Assembly (NCBI GenBank): GCA_019233415.1 | Contig: JAFAMK010000273.1 | Location: 1 to 9,082, forward strand | Direction: 5' to 3' | DNA: 9,082 nucleotides | Source: Vulcanimicrobiota bacterium | GTDB lineage: Bacteria > Vulcanimicrobiota > Vulcanimicrobiia > Vulcanimicrobiales > Vulcanimicrobiaceae | In this document: in pieces, positions 1-6,652 of the stretch | Position numbering within the stretch: position 1 is the first letter of the stretch | How the letters are laid out: the number at the start of each line of letters is the position of its first letter | Program-made: the position numbers and the translations under genes | Notes under the pieces: generated by a model | What the model saw: the letters and a program-made list of their open reading frames with translations, nothing else | Databases searched by the model: none | Told to the model about the DNA's origin: nothing

Positions 1-1
1 C

Positions 2-1183
2 GGCGACAAGCGCGGCGCCGACGCGGTCGCCGCGGCGCGCAAGCATCTCGGGCACGCGAGCGAGCAGGACCGGATGCTGATCGACGCGATCGCGAAGCGC
101 TACAGCCCGGGGACGCGGCACGAGCGCTTCGCGCGCTACGCCGACGCGCTCAGCGCGTGGACGAAGACGCACCGCGACGACGCGAACGTGCTGACCGTCG
201 CCGCGTACGCGATCTGGAACGCCGAGGATGCGCTGCTCGACGGCAACGACGCGCCGACCGCGAAGGCGAAGGAGATGCTGTCGGACCTCGACGCGGCGCT
301 CGTGCTCGATCCGCTCAACCTCGGTGCGCACCACCTGCGCGTCCACCTGCTCGAAGAGCTGCGCCGCAGCGCGGAGGCCGTTCCCGACGCGGCGGCGCTG
401 GCGTCGTACGGCTATCCGCCCGGTACGTCGCATCTGCCGCACATGGCCGGCCACATCTGGTCGCGCGTCGGCGACTACGCGCAGTTGGTCGACGACAACG
501 AGCGCGCCTGCGCCAACGACGAGGCGTGGTTCGCGCAAGGCGACGGGCCGGGGCAGAAGTACATGCGCCTCTACCACGACCACGACGTCGACTTCGTCCT
601 GTACGGTCTGACGACGGTCGGGCGCAACGACGAAGCCGTCGCGTTCGCGAAGAACGAGAGCACGATGATGCGCGGAATGCTCGACCTGCGGCTGCACGAC
701 GACCGCGCGGTTCTCGCGCTGCAGGGTGCCGGACCGCTCCAGCGCGCGATCGCCGCCGCGCGCAGCGGCGACACCGCGACCGCGAAGTCCGAGCGCGCGA
801 ACGCGACCGCGTCCGACGCGACCGTCCCGGGTGCGCTGATCGACGCCGCGCTGGCGCAGCACGCGGGGCACGCGCAGGAACGCGCCGCCGCGTACGCGCG
901 CGCCTACGACGCGACGAAGTCGGACCTGCCGGGCGACCCGAAGAACTGGTGGTCCTCGCCGGTCGGCGAGGGCTACGGCGCGGCACTGCTCGCGGCCGGC
1001 GAACCGGCCAAGGCCGAGACGGTCTTCGCCGCCGAGCTGAAGCGCTTCCCGAACGACCCGCACTTGGAGTTCGGGCTCGCCGAGGCGCTCAAGGCGCAAG
1101 GGAAGGACGACGCGGCGGCGCGCGCGACGTACCGGCTGCACTGGAAAGGCGCGCACGATCTCACGCTCGCCGAGCTCGGATAG
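2..1183 (+). CDS. TPR-repeat protein, 5' end cut by the window edge
   Basis: The frame is open from base 2 to the TAG at 1181-1183, and in-frame coding sequence precedes the ATG at 74, so the true start probably lies upstream. Counting from that ATG, residues 70-150 carry the pattern of a family of uncharacterised bacterial tetratricopeptide proteins: a His-rich helix (GAHHLRVHLLE, residues 84-94) followed by SHLPHMAGHIWSRVGDY (119-135). Helical TPR-like pairs recur near residues 297-362, with small residues at the packing positions. There is no membrane segment in the visible part. TPR proteins act as protein-binding scaffolds; the partner is unknown and no enzyme function can be assigned. 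The clustered histidines (86, 87, 91, 120, 123, 127) could bind metal, which is inference. The downstream lipid-kinase reading frame begins essentially at this stop codon, suggesting co-transcription. Confidence 0.8.
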   Translation, partial: GDKRGADAVAAARKHLGHASEQDRMLIDAIAKRYSPGTRHERFARYADALSAWTKTHRDDANVLTVAAYAIWNAEDALLDGNDAPTAKAKEMLSDLDAALVLDPLNLGAHHLRVHLLEELRRSAEAVPDAAALASYGYPPGTSHLPHMAGHIWSRVGDYAQLVDDNERACANDEAWFAQGDGPGQKYMRLYHDHDVDFVLYGLTTVGRNDEAVAFAKNESTMMRGMLDLRLHDDRAVLALQGAGPLQRAIAAARSGDTATAKSERANATASDATVPGALIDAALAQHAGHAQERAAAYARAYDATKSDLPGDPKNWWSSPVGEGYGAALLAAGEPAKAETVFAAELKRFPNDPHLEFGLAEALKAQGKDDAAARATYRLHWKGAHDLTLAELG

Positions 1184-1556
1184 CGAGACCGAACGGCGTC
1201 ACCGCCACGACCTGGCGGCGTCGTTCGGCTACGCCTTCGAGGGGTTCGCCGCGGCTTGGCGCACGCAGCGCAACCTGCGCATCCACGGCGCGCTCACCGT
1301 CGCGGTCGTCGCGGCCGGGATCATCCTACGTTTTGGGCCGCTCTCGTGGGCGCTGGTCGCGCTCGCCATCGCGCTGCTCGTCACGGCCGAGCTGCTCAAC
1401 ACCGCGCTCGAAGCGGTCGTCGATCTGGTCTCGCCCGAGGAGCACCCGCTCGCGAAGCGCGCCAAGGACATCGCGGCGGCCGGGGTCCTGGTCGCATCGC
1501 TCGGCGCGGCGGCGGCCGGCGCGATCGTGCTCTGGATGCACCTCGCCGGGCGCTGA
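1182..1556 (+). CDS. dgkA: Undecaprenol/diacylglycerol kinase (DgkA family) without a canonical start codon
   Basis: This small integral-membrane kinase phosphorylates undecaprenol (typical of Gram-positive-type members) or diacylglycerol, recycling lipid carrier for envelope synthesis. The frame encodes about 124 residues, the usual family length. It has an N-terminal amphipathic stretch (SFGYAFEGFAAAWRTQRN), three hydrophobic segments (about 35-50, 54-69, 97-118) and the signature AELLNTALEAVVDL with Glu70, Asn73 and Glu77, then AKRAKD with Lys95-Asp96. These match the active-site positions of Escherichia coli DgkA (Glu69, Asn72, Glu76, Lys94, Asp95). No ATG, GTG or TTG lies in this frame between the upstream stop at 1038-1040 and the conserved core. 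Candidate starts are ATC at 1158 (with GGAAAGG 8 nt upstream) and CTG at 1212. Alternatively, one base has been lost at 1180-1182: adding a G gives an ATGA overlap with the TPR stop and an N-terminus MSETERRH. The coordinate given assumes the last reading. Function is well supported; start and intactness are not. Confidence 0.82.
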   Translation, partial: SETERRHRHDLAASFGYAFEGFAAAWRTQRNLRIHGALTVAVVAAGIILRFGPLSWALVALAIALLVTAELLNTALEAVVDLVSPEEHPLAKRAKDIAAAGVLVASLGAAAAGAIVLWMHLAGR

Positions 1557-1578
1557 ACCGGGCACCGCCCCCGGCATG

Positions 1579-1587
1579 TGCTATAAT
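1579..1587 (+). promoter_or_regulatory. Extended -10 promoter for the CBS transporter-recO-ruvX-mltG run
   Basis: TGCTATAAT gives a perfect TATAAT at 1582-1587 preceded by the TGn extension at 1579-1581. No good -35 hexamer lies 16-18 bp upstream, which is normal for extended -10 promoters. Predicted transcription starts near 1594, leaving a leader of about 53 nt before the ATG at 1647. An exact TATAAT is unlikely by chance in DNA this G+C-rich. It lies just past the lipid-kinase stop codon, so it probably starts a new transcription unit. Confidence 0.65.
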
Positions 1588-1618
1588 GTCCCCCGCTTGA
1601 GTACCGACCCTCTACCTG

Positions 1619-1635
1619 CGGGCAGTAGCCGCCCG
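1619..1635 (+). other. Small hairpin in the 5' leader of the CBS transporter
   Basis: CGGGC (1619-1623) pairs with GCCCG (1631-1635) around a 7-nt loop, ending 11 nt before the ATG at 1647. No Shine-Dalgarno sequence is visible in the leader, so translation probably starts on a leader shaped by this stem. Five-base-pair stems are common in G+C-rich DNA, so a regulatory role is only a possibility. Confidence 0.25.
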
Positions 1636-1646
1636 ACCCCGCCCCG

Positions 1647-2951
1647 ATGACGGCGGAGGCGCACTGGCCCGAGATCGCCCTCCTGGTTCTGCTGGTGGGC
1701 GCGGCCGCGTTCTTCGCGGCCTCCGAAGCTGCGATCGTCTCGACGAACCGGATTCGCGCCCGGGCCCTCATCGAGAAGGGCATCCGCGGCGCGACCCGCC
1801 TGGCGAAGCTCGCCGAGAACCGCAACCGGACGCTGACCTCGGTGCTGATCGGTTCGACCTTCGTTCTGCTCGCCGCCGACTCGGTCGCGACGTCGCTGTT
1901 CATCCATTGGAACGTCCCGAACGCCGCCGTCTGGTCGACCGTCGTGATGACGGTCGTCATTCTCCTGTTCGGCGAGATTCTGCCGAAGACGCTCGTCGTC
2001 GGCTCGGGCGACCGCACCGCCCTGCGGCTCGCGCCGGTGCTGGAATTGGTGACGCGGGTCGTCTCGCCGCTGACCGGCGCGTTCTTGTGGATCACCGACG
2101 GCGTCGTGCGCCTGTTCGGCGGAAAACCGCACGCCGGCCCGTACGTCACGGAAGAGGACATCAAGACGCTGGTCAACGTCGGCGTCGAGCAGAACGTCCT
2201 CGAAGAGCAAGAGCGCGAGCTGATCCACTCGATCATCGAGTTCGGCGACACGATCGTGCGCGAAGTGATGACGCCGCGCACCGACATGGTCACCGTCAGC
2301 GTCACGTCGTCGCCGCGCCGCGCGCTCGACCTCGTCATCGCCGAGGGCTACTCGAAGCTGCCGGTCTACGACGAGACGGTCGACAACGTCATCGGCGTCG
2401 TGCACGACCGCGAACTGCTGATCGCGCTCTCGAACGGAACGATCGCCTCGACCAGCCTGCGCTCGCTGATGCGCCCGGTGACGCTCGTCCCCGAGAACAA
2501 GCGCATCTCCGAGTTGCTGCGCGAGATGCAGCGCGCCAAGTACTCGCTGGCGATCGTGCTCGACGAGTACGGCGGGACGGCGGGCCTGGTCACGATGGAA
2601 GACCTGCTCGAAGAGATCGTCGGCGAGATTCGCGACGAGCACGACGAAGGCGAAGAAGAGCCGATTCGCCGGCTCTCGGACGACGAGTGGGTCGTCGAGG
2701 CGGGGACGAACATCGAGGACGTGAACAACGCGCTCGACATCGAGCTCCCGCACGAGGAGTTCGAGACGATCGGCGGCTACGTCGTCGGCCTCTTCGGACG
2801 CTTGCCGCGCGAGGGCGAGGAGATCGACGCCGGCGGCGGCGTGCGCCTGCGCGTCGACCGCACCCGCGGCCGCCGCATCCTCGCGGTGCGCGTTCTCACC
2901 GAGCCTCAGCCCGCCGCGCCGGAAGCCGAAGCCGCCAGCGTTCGTGACTGA
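1647..2951 (+). CDS. CNNM/CorC-type transporter: DUF21 membrane domain, CBS pair, CorC_HlyC domain
   Basis: This is a 434-residue inner-membrane protein of the hemolysin C/CorC/CNNM family, whose members export Mg2+ (or Co2+) and often appear as 'hemolysin'. The DUF21 domain spans about residues 8-190, with hydrophobic segments near 9-30, 66-87, 95-110 and 125-155. It includes the family motifs FFAASEAA (22-29) and FGEILPKT (108-115). A CBS pair follows at about 205-330, opening with EVMTPRTDM (206-214) and holding DEYGGTAGLVTMEDLLEEIVGE (306-327, named here by its ends DEYGG and EIVGE). An acidic linker (331-338) leads to the CorC_HlyC domain (about 342-420; IGGYVVGLFGRLP at 375-387). Length and domain order are complete. 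The ATG at 1647 has no clear ribosome site. It is the first gene after the 1579-1587 promoter; recO begins 9 bp after its stop. Family identity is firm; the transported ion is inferred. Confidence 0.94.
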   Translation: MTAEAHWPEIALLVLLVGAAAFFAASEAAIVSTNRIRARALIEKGIRGATRLAKLAENRNRTLTSVLIGSTFVLLAADSVATSLFIHWNVPNAAVWSTVVMTVVILLFGEILPKTLVVGSGDRTALRLAPVLELVTRVVSPLTGAFLWITDGVVRLFGGKPHAGPYVTEEDIKTLVNVGVEQNVLEEQERELIHSIIEFGDTIVREVMTPRTDMVTVSVTSSPRRALDLVIAEGYSKLPVYDETVDNVIGVVHDRELLIALSNGTIASTSLRSLMRPVTLVPENKRISELLREMQRAKYSLAIVLDEYGGTAGLVTMEDLLEEIVGEIRDEHDEGEEEPIRRLSDDEWVVEAGTNIEDVNNALDIELPHEEFETIGGYVVGLFGRLPREGEEIDAGGGVRLRVDRTRGRRILAVRVLTEPQPAAPEAEAASVRD

Positions 2952-2960
2952 CCGCCCTCG

Positions 2961-3701
2961 ATGAGCGAGCGCAGCTCCGCCACCGACGCGATCGTGCTCC
3001 GTGGGCGCGCGCTCGGTGAGGCCGACCGCGTCTTCACGCTGCTCACCCGCGCGCGCGGCAAAGTCGACGCCGTCGCGAAGGGCGTGCGGCGACCGCGCAG
3101 CGCAATGGGCGGCCGGCTCGAACCGCTCGCCGAAGTGCGCGTCGCCCTGCACAAGGGCCGCTCGCTCGACGTGATCACCGAGGTGCGCACCATCACCTCG
3201 CACTGGACCGCGCTGGCGCGACCCGATGCGCTCGCGACCGCCTCGTTGTTCGCCGAGACCGTCGACCTGTTCTGCGAGCCGGAGCTTCCGCTGCCGGAAA
3301 TCTACGCGCTGCTCGTCGGCGCGGTCGCCGCAGTTGCGGCGAGCGACGCGCCGGCCACGCTCGTTCCGCGCTTTCAGCTGCGGCTGCTCCACGCGCTCGG
3401 CCTCGCGCCGGCCGACGACGCGTGCGTGCGCTGCGGCGAGGATTTCAACCGTCACGGCGCCTGGTTCGACCTCGACGCCGGTGGGCTCGGCTGCGAGCGC
3501 TGCTACGGCGCGCGCGGCGACGCGCACGCACTCGACGCCGACGACGTGGAAAACTTCCGCGCGCTCGGCGCGGAACGCGGCGCCGGCGCGGCGCTGTTCG
3601 CGACGCAGCAGGTCGCGCGCGCGGTCGACGACCTGGTGACCTGGCACCTCGGACGGCGGCCGAAGGCGCGTGCGCTGGTCTACGAGCTGCAGGCGCCGTG
3701 A
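2961..3701 (+). CDS. recO: DNA repair protein RecO
   Basis: RecO is a recombination mediator: with RecR it displaces SSB and loads RecA onto single-stranded gaps (RecFOR pathway), acting in the cytoplasm at damaged forks. The 246-residue product has the expected length. Its N-terminal OB-fold (about 1-80) includes ATDAIVLRGRALGEADRVFTLLT and GKVDAVAKGVRRPRS. The helical C-terminal domain carries a four-cysteine zinc site at Cys155, Cys158 (CVRC) and Cys178, Cys181 (CERC). The ATG at 2961 starts MSERSSATDAIVL, matching the short N-terminal lead of the family; no strong ribosome site is visible. The stop codon is embedded in GTGA, which also starts ruvX. In many Firmicutes recO follows era; here it follows a CBS transporter and era is absent from this stretch. 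Confidence 0.95.
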   Translation: MSERSSATDAIVLRGRALGEADRVFTLLTRARGKVDAVAKGVRRPRSAMGGRLEPLAEVRVALHKGRSLDVITEVRTITSHWTALARPDALATASLFAETVDLFCEPELPLPEIYALLVGAVAAVAASDAPATLVPRFQLRLLHALGLAPADDACVRCGEDFNRHGAWFDLDAGGLGCERCYGARGDAHALDADDVENFRALGAERGAGAALFATQQVARAVDDLVTWHLGRRPKARALVYELQAP

Positions 3702-4111
3702 GCGAGACCGTGCTCGCGCTCGACGTCGGCACGCGGCGGATCGGCGTCGCGGTCGGCGAGGGAACGTTCGCCTTTCCGCACGCGACGCTCGAGCGCACGA
3801 ACGTGCGCGACGACGTCGCCGCGATCGTCGCCATTGCGCGCGAGCGCGGCGCGCGCACGATCGTCGTCGGCGACCCGCTGACGATGAGCGGCGAGCGCGC
3901 GCTGGCAAGCGAAAAGATCGACCAGTTCGTCGCGCACCTCGCGCGCGCGTTCGACGGCACGATCGAGCGCGTCGACGAGCGCCTGACGACTGCGGCGGCG
4001 CAGAAGGTGCTGATCGGCGCCGACGTCTCGCGCGCGAAGCGGAAGAAGGTCGTCGATCAGCTCGCCGCAGTGGGAATCCTCGAGACGTGGTTGGCCCGCA
4101 GGCCGCGGTGA
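3698..4111 (+). CDS. ruvX: Putative Holliday junction resolvase RuvX (YqgF family)
   Basis: RuvX/YqgF is a small RNase H-fold nuclease, implicated in pre-16S rRNA processing and, in some bacteria, Holliday-junction resolution. The 137-residue product has the normal length. It shows ALDVGTRRIGVAVG (7-20, acidic Asp9), IVVGDPLTMSGE (55-66), VDERLTTAAA (92-101, Glu94) and KVVDQLAAVGILE (117-129, Asp120), which together supply the metal-binding acidic residues. The start is GTG at 3698, whose last two bases overlap the recO stop (GTGA). This places MSETVLALDVG directly at the first strand, and no better start exists. The stop likewise overlaps the mltG GTG (4108-4111), so recO, ruvX and mltG are probably translationally coupled. 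The usual GLP before the second motif is GDP here, a mild variation. Confidence 0.93.
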   Translation: MSETVLALDVGTRRIGVAVGEGTFAFPHATLERTNVRDDVAAIVAIARERGARTIVVGDPLTMSGERALASEKIDQFVAHLARAFDGTIERVDERLTTAAAQKVLIGADVSRAKRKKVVDQLAAVGILETWLARRPR

Positions 4112-5118
4112 ACCGGGCCGGTCGGGCGCTGCTCGGCGTCACGGTGGCGGTGCTGGTGAGCGCCGGCGTGATCGTCTGGGCCGCCTCGACGTGGTTCCGC
4201 AACGCCGTCTACGTCGACCGTTCGCTCCCGGTCCAGCGGACCGACGTCGTGATCCCGCGCGGCGCGACGTTCGCGCAGGTCGTCGCGGCGCTGGACGACG
4301 CGCACATCCTGCAGCACCCGCTCGCCTTCCGGCTGCTGGCACGGCTGCGGCGCGTCGACGCCGACGTCAAGGCCGGCGAGTACCGCTTTCCGGCCCACCA
4401 GACGAGCGACGACATCCTCCAGCGGCTGGTGCGGGGCGAGCAGTTCGCAGTGTGGGTAACGATCCCCGAGGGCTTCACCGCGCGCGAGATCGGCGCCGCG
4501 CTGGCGAGCCGCTCGCTCGGCGCCCCGGACGACTTCGACCACGTCTTTCTCCACGACGGCGGCATCGAGCTCGGCGGCGTGCACACCCCGAACCTGGAGG
4601 GCTATCTCTTTCCCAGCACCTACCTCGTCCCGATCGGCAGCACGCCCCAGCAGGCCGCGACGATCCTGGTCGACGAGTTTCGCCGCGAGCTGCCGCGGGA
4701 TGCGGCGGCGCGCGCGAAAGCGCTGGGGCGGACCGTCCCCGAGGTCGTGACGATCGCCTCGCTCGTCGAACGCGAGGGGAAGGTCGACGAGGACCGCCCG
4801 CTGATCGCCTCCGTCATCTACAATCGCTTGCGCCTCGGGATGCCGCTCGAAGTCGACGCGGCGATCGAGTACACGTTCCCGGAACATCACGACGTGATCA
4901 CGAAACGCGACCTGCAAGTCGACTCGCCCTACAACACCTATCGCCACACCGGCCTGCCGCCGACCCCGATCGCGAACCCCGGCAAAGCCTCGCTCGACGC
5001 GGCGTTCCGACCCGCGAAGAGCGACTACCTGTACTACGTCGCCAAGCCCGACGGCCACTCCGCGTTCGCCAAGACGCTCGAAGAGCACAACGCGAACGTC
5101 GAGCGGTATCTCAAATAA
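4108..5118 (+). CDS. mltG: Endolytic murein transglycosylase MltG (YceG-like)
   Basis: MltG is a membrane-anchored lytic transglycosylase that cuts nascent peptidoglycan strands, setting glycan length near the cell-wall polymerases. The 336-residue protein starts with a short basic cytoplasmic tail and one membrane segment (about 8-28, LLGVTVAVLVSAGVIVWAA). A LysM-like subdomain follows (about 45-115). The catalytic domain contains PNLEGYLFPSTY (161-172), the general-acid Glu221 in IASLVEREG (216-224, equivalent to Glu218 of E. coli MltG), VIYNRL (236-241) and DSPYNTYRHTGLPP (272-285). All key residues are present and the length is typical. The GTG start at 4108 overlaps the ruvX stop and puts the membrane segment at the extreme N-terminus, as expected. 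Its TAA stop (5116-5118) overlaps the Shine-Dalgarno sequence of the next gene. Linkage to ruvX and a DUF1292 gene is conserved in many bacteria. Confidence 0.95.
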   Translation: MNRAGRALLGVTVAVLVSAGVIVWAASTWFRNAVYVDRSLPVQRTDVVIPRGATFAQVVAALDDAHILQHPLAFRLLARLRRVDADVKAGEYRFPAHQTSDDILQRLVRGEQFAVWVTIPEGFTAREIGAALASRSLGAPDDFDHVFLHDGGIELGGVHTPNLEGYLFPSTYLVPIGSTPQQAATILVDEFRRELPRDAAARAKALGRTVPEVVTIASLVEREGKVDEDRPLIASVIYNRLRLGMPLEVDAAIEYTFPEHHDVITKRDLQVDSPYNTYRHTGLPPTPIANPGKASLDAAFRPAKSDYLYYVAKPDGHSAFAKTLEEHNANVERYLK

Positions 5119-5122
5119 GGAG
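5117..5122 (+). promoter_or_regulatory. Strong Shine-Dalgarno sequence that points to an ATC start
   Basis: AAGGAG overlaps the mltG stop codon and lies 6 nt upstream of ATC at 5129-5131, ideal ribosome-site spacing. It is the clearest Shine-Dalgarno sequence in the window. The ATC is in the DUF1292 frame, and the nearest ATG in that frame is 84 nt further on (5213). Confidence 0.7.
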
Positions 5123-5128
5123 TCCGTC

Positions 5129-5428
5129 ATCGACACCAACGGTTTCGCCGGCAGCAACGGCAGCGGCGGCGAAAAACAGCCTCTCGACCTCAAGGACGTC
5201 CTCGAACTGCACATGGAGGACGGCAGCGAGCTGCGCTTCGAAGTCGTCGGCCTCGTCGAGGACGACGAAGGGAATTCGTACGCGGTCTGCTACAACGAGG
5301 CGGCCGACGAGTTCGTCGTGACCGACCAGTTCGGCGACCTGCTCGACGACGAGGACCTCGCGCAGGAGATCCTCGACGACTTCTTCGTCCTCGCCGACGA
5401 GTCGGCGCCACCCGAAGATCCGGCATAG
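5129..5428 (+). CDS. DUF1292 (YrzB-like) acidic protein, probable ATC start
   Basis: This is a small acidic cytoplasmic protein of the DUF1292/YrzB family, whose function is unknown. From ATC at 5129 it is 99 residues long. A Gly/Ser/Asn-rich lead (about 1-17) precedes the domain LELHMEDGSELRFEVVGLVE (about 25-44), then GNSYAVCYNE and a very acidic end (DLLDDEDLAQEILDDFF). The hydrophobic-acidic strand pattern and the G-x-x-YAV motif fit DUF1292. Starting at ATG 5213 would remove the first strand of the domain (LKDVLELH), so an upstream start is favoured. No ATG, GTG or TTG exists in frame upstream, and the perfect AAGGAG is spaced for ATC. Either translation starts at ATC, or an ATG has been changed by mutation or sequencing error. 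It sits between mltG and a glycosyltransferase; in Bacillus relatives yrzB neighbours ruvX and mltG, so the context supports the family call. Confidence 0.8.
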   Translation: MDTNGFAGSNGSGGEKQPLDLKDVLELHMEDGSELRFEVVGLVEDDEGNSYAVCYNEAADEFVVTDQFGDLLDDEDLAQEILDDFFVLADESAPPEDPA

Positions 5429-5432
5429 TTCC

Positions 5433-5477
5433 CCGTCACCCTGAGTTTGCACCCGTCACCCTGAGCTTGTCGAAGGG
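5433..5477 (+). repeat. Dispersed repeat, copy 1: truncated unit plus full unit
   Basis: Two units lie head to tail. A shortened unit (CCGTCACCCTGAGTTTGCAC, 5433-5452) is followed by a full one (5453-5477) containing CCTGAGCTTGTCGAAGG. The same core occurs on the opposite strand at 8523 onward. This core is a known intergenic short repeat that recurs in many unrelated high-G+C bacterial genomes. It fills the gap between the DUF1292 stop (5428) and the glycosyltransferase, and its last bases are inside the glycosyltransferase reading frame. Confidence 0.8.
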
Positions 5478-6594
5478 CGTTCTCTTCCTTTCCGCACGCG
5501 TCGGCGAGGGCCACCGCGCCGCCGCCGACGCGGTGCGCATCCGCCTCGCCGCGCGCGGGATTCGCGGTGAGGTCGTCGACAGCTATCGCTACGCGGCGTC
5601 GCTGTTCTCGAAGGTCGTCAGCGACGGCTACATCGGGATGGTGCGCACCATTCCGCAGCTCTACGGGTTCATCTACGACCGCGCCGAGCGCGCGACCGCG
5701 GCCGGCGGGTTTCGTGCCTGGGCCAGCGAGTTCACCGCGCGCAACATCCGTGGCCTCATGGCGCGGCTGCAGCCGAGCGCGGTCGTCTGCACGCACGCGT
5801 TTCCGTGCGGCGTGATGGCAGCGTACAAACGGCTCTACGACCCGTCGCTGCCGGTGATCGGAATCGTGACCGACTTCGTCGTCCACCCGTTCTGGATGTA
5901 CAAGAACGTCGACGCGTACGCGGTCGCGACGCCGGAGATTCGCGCGACGATGGTCGGGCGCGGCATCGATGCGGCGCGCATCGGTGTCGACGGCATCCCC
6001 GTCGATTCGCGCTTCGGCGCGGTTCCCGCCGACCGCGGCGCGCTGCGCGAAACCATGGGGCTGCCGCGCGACGGCGCGGTCGCGCTCGTGATGGGCGGCG
6101 GCCTCGGCCTCGGTCCGGTCGCGAAGACGGTGCGCGCCTTGGCGCGCACGACGCGGCCGGTGACGCAGGTCGTGATCGTCGGGAAGAACGCGAAGCTCGA
6201 GCGGCGCGTCGCCGAGGAGGCGAAGCGCAACGGCGCCGACGTGCGCGTGCTGGGCTTCGTCGAGAACGTCTTCGACTGGATGCACGCGGCCGACGTGCTG
6301 ATCACGAAGCCCGGCGGGCTGACGACCTCCGAAGCGCTCGCCGCAGGCGTCCCGCTCGCCCTCCTGCGGCCGCTGCCGGGCCAGGAGGAGCGCAACGCAC
6401 GCTATCTCGTCTCGCGTGGCGCGGCGCTGCGCGCAGCCCGTGGCGACGGCGACATCTGCCGGGCCGTCGACGCGGTCCTCGGCGACGCCGAGGTCGCCGC
6501 GCGACTGCGAACCGCCGCGGCGGCCTTGGCTCATCCCGATGCTGCCGACCGGATCGCGGAGCGGATCGTCCAGGCGGTCGGCGCGGCTCGCTGA
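5467..6594 (+). CDS. MGDG-synthase/UgtP-like glycosyltransferase (GT28-type)
   Basis: The 375-residue product has the two Rossmann domains of the MGDG synthase/processive diacylglycerol glycosyltransferase group, which move a sugar from a nucleotide sugar to diacylglycerol at the membrane face. N-terminal domain: VLFLSARVGEGHRAAADAV (5-23), with the Gly-His loop of the family, then VVCTHAFPCGVMAAYKR (106-122) and GIVTDFVVHPFW (132-143). C-terminal domain: VMGGGLGLGP (208-217), QVVIVGK (234-240), VRVLGFVENV (259-268) and the nucleotide-sugar site LITKPGGLTTSEALAAGVP (278-296). It has no transmembrane segment and should be a peripheral membrane enzyme. The start is TTG at 5467, four codons before the first strand; the next in-frame GTG falls after the GEGH motif. 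No ribosome site is visible, and the first residues (MSKG) derive from the repeat at 5433-5477. The acceptor could be another lipid; MurG is less likely because the N-terminal pattern is MGDG-like. Confidence 0.87.
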   Translation: MSKGVLFLSARVGEGHRAAADAVRIRLAARGIRGEVVDSYRYAASLFSKVVSDGYIGMVRTIPQLYGFIYDRAERATAAGGFRAWASEFTARNIRGLMARLQPSAVVCTHAFPCGVMAAYKRLYDPSLPVIGIVTDFVVHPFWMYKNVDAYAVATPEIRATMVGRGIDAARIGVDGIPVDSRFGAVPADRGALRETMGLPRDGAVALVMGGGLGLGPVAKTVRALARTTRPVTQVVIVGKNAKLERRVAEEAKRNGADVRVLGFVENVFDWMHAADVLITKPGGLTTSEALAAGVPLALLRPLPGQEERNARYLVSRGAALRAARGDGDICRAVDAVLGDAEVAARLRTAAAALAHPDAADRIAERIVQAVGAAR

Positions 6595-6652
6595 ATCTTG
6601 CCGGAAACAGGGAGCGGCCGGCGGCCGTTCGAACGATGGGGTTTCGCCGCGG

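Noticed and set aside
1041..1211. Programmed +1 frameshift fusing the TPR protein to DgkA
   Set aside because: The kinase frame is open upstream, but there is no slippery site or rare codon at the TPR stop, and DgkA enzymes are not known as TPR fusions. A lost base or rare start is simpler.
1558..1574. Terminator after dgkA (CCGGG/CCCGG stem)
   Set aside because: The stem is 5 bp with no T-run and overlaps the region just upstream of the -10 element.
157..1650. A 497-codon plus-strand frame across the TPR and dgkA region
   Set aside because: Its product is Arg-rich and featureless, while the overlapping frames encode recognisable TPR and DgkA motifs.
1581..4202. An 873-codon open frame on the minus strand
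   Set aside because: It lies antisense to the CBS transporter, recO and ruvX, all with clear family motifs. Its product is an Arg/Ala-rich low-complexity sequence typical of antisense frames in G+C-rich DNA.
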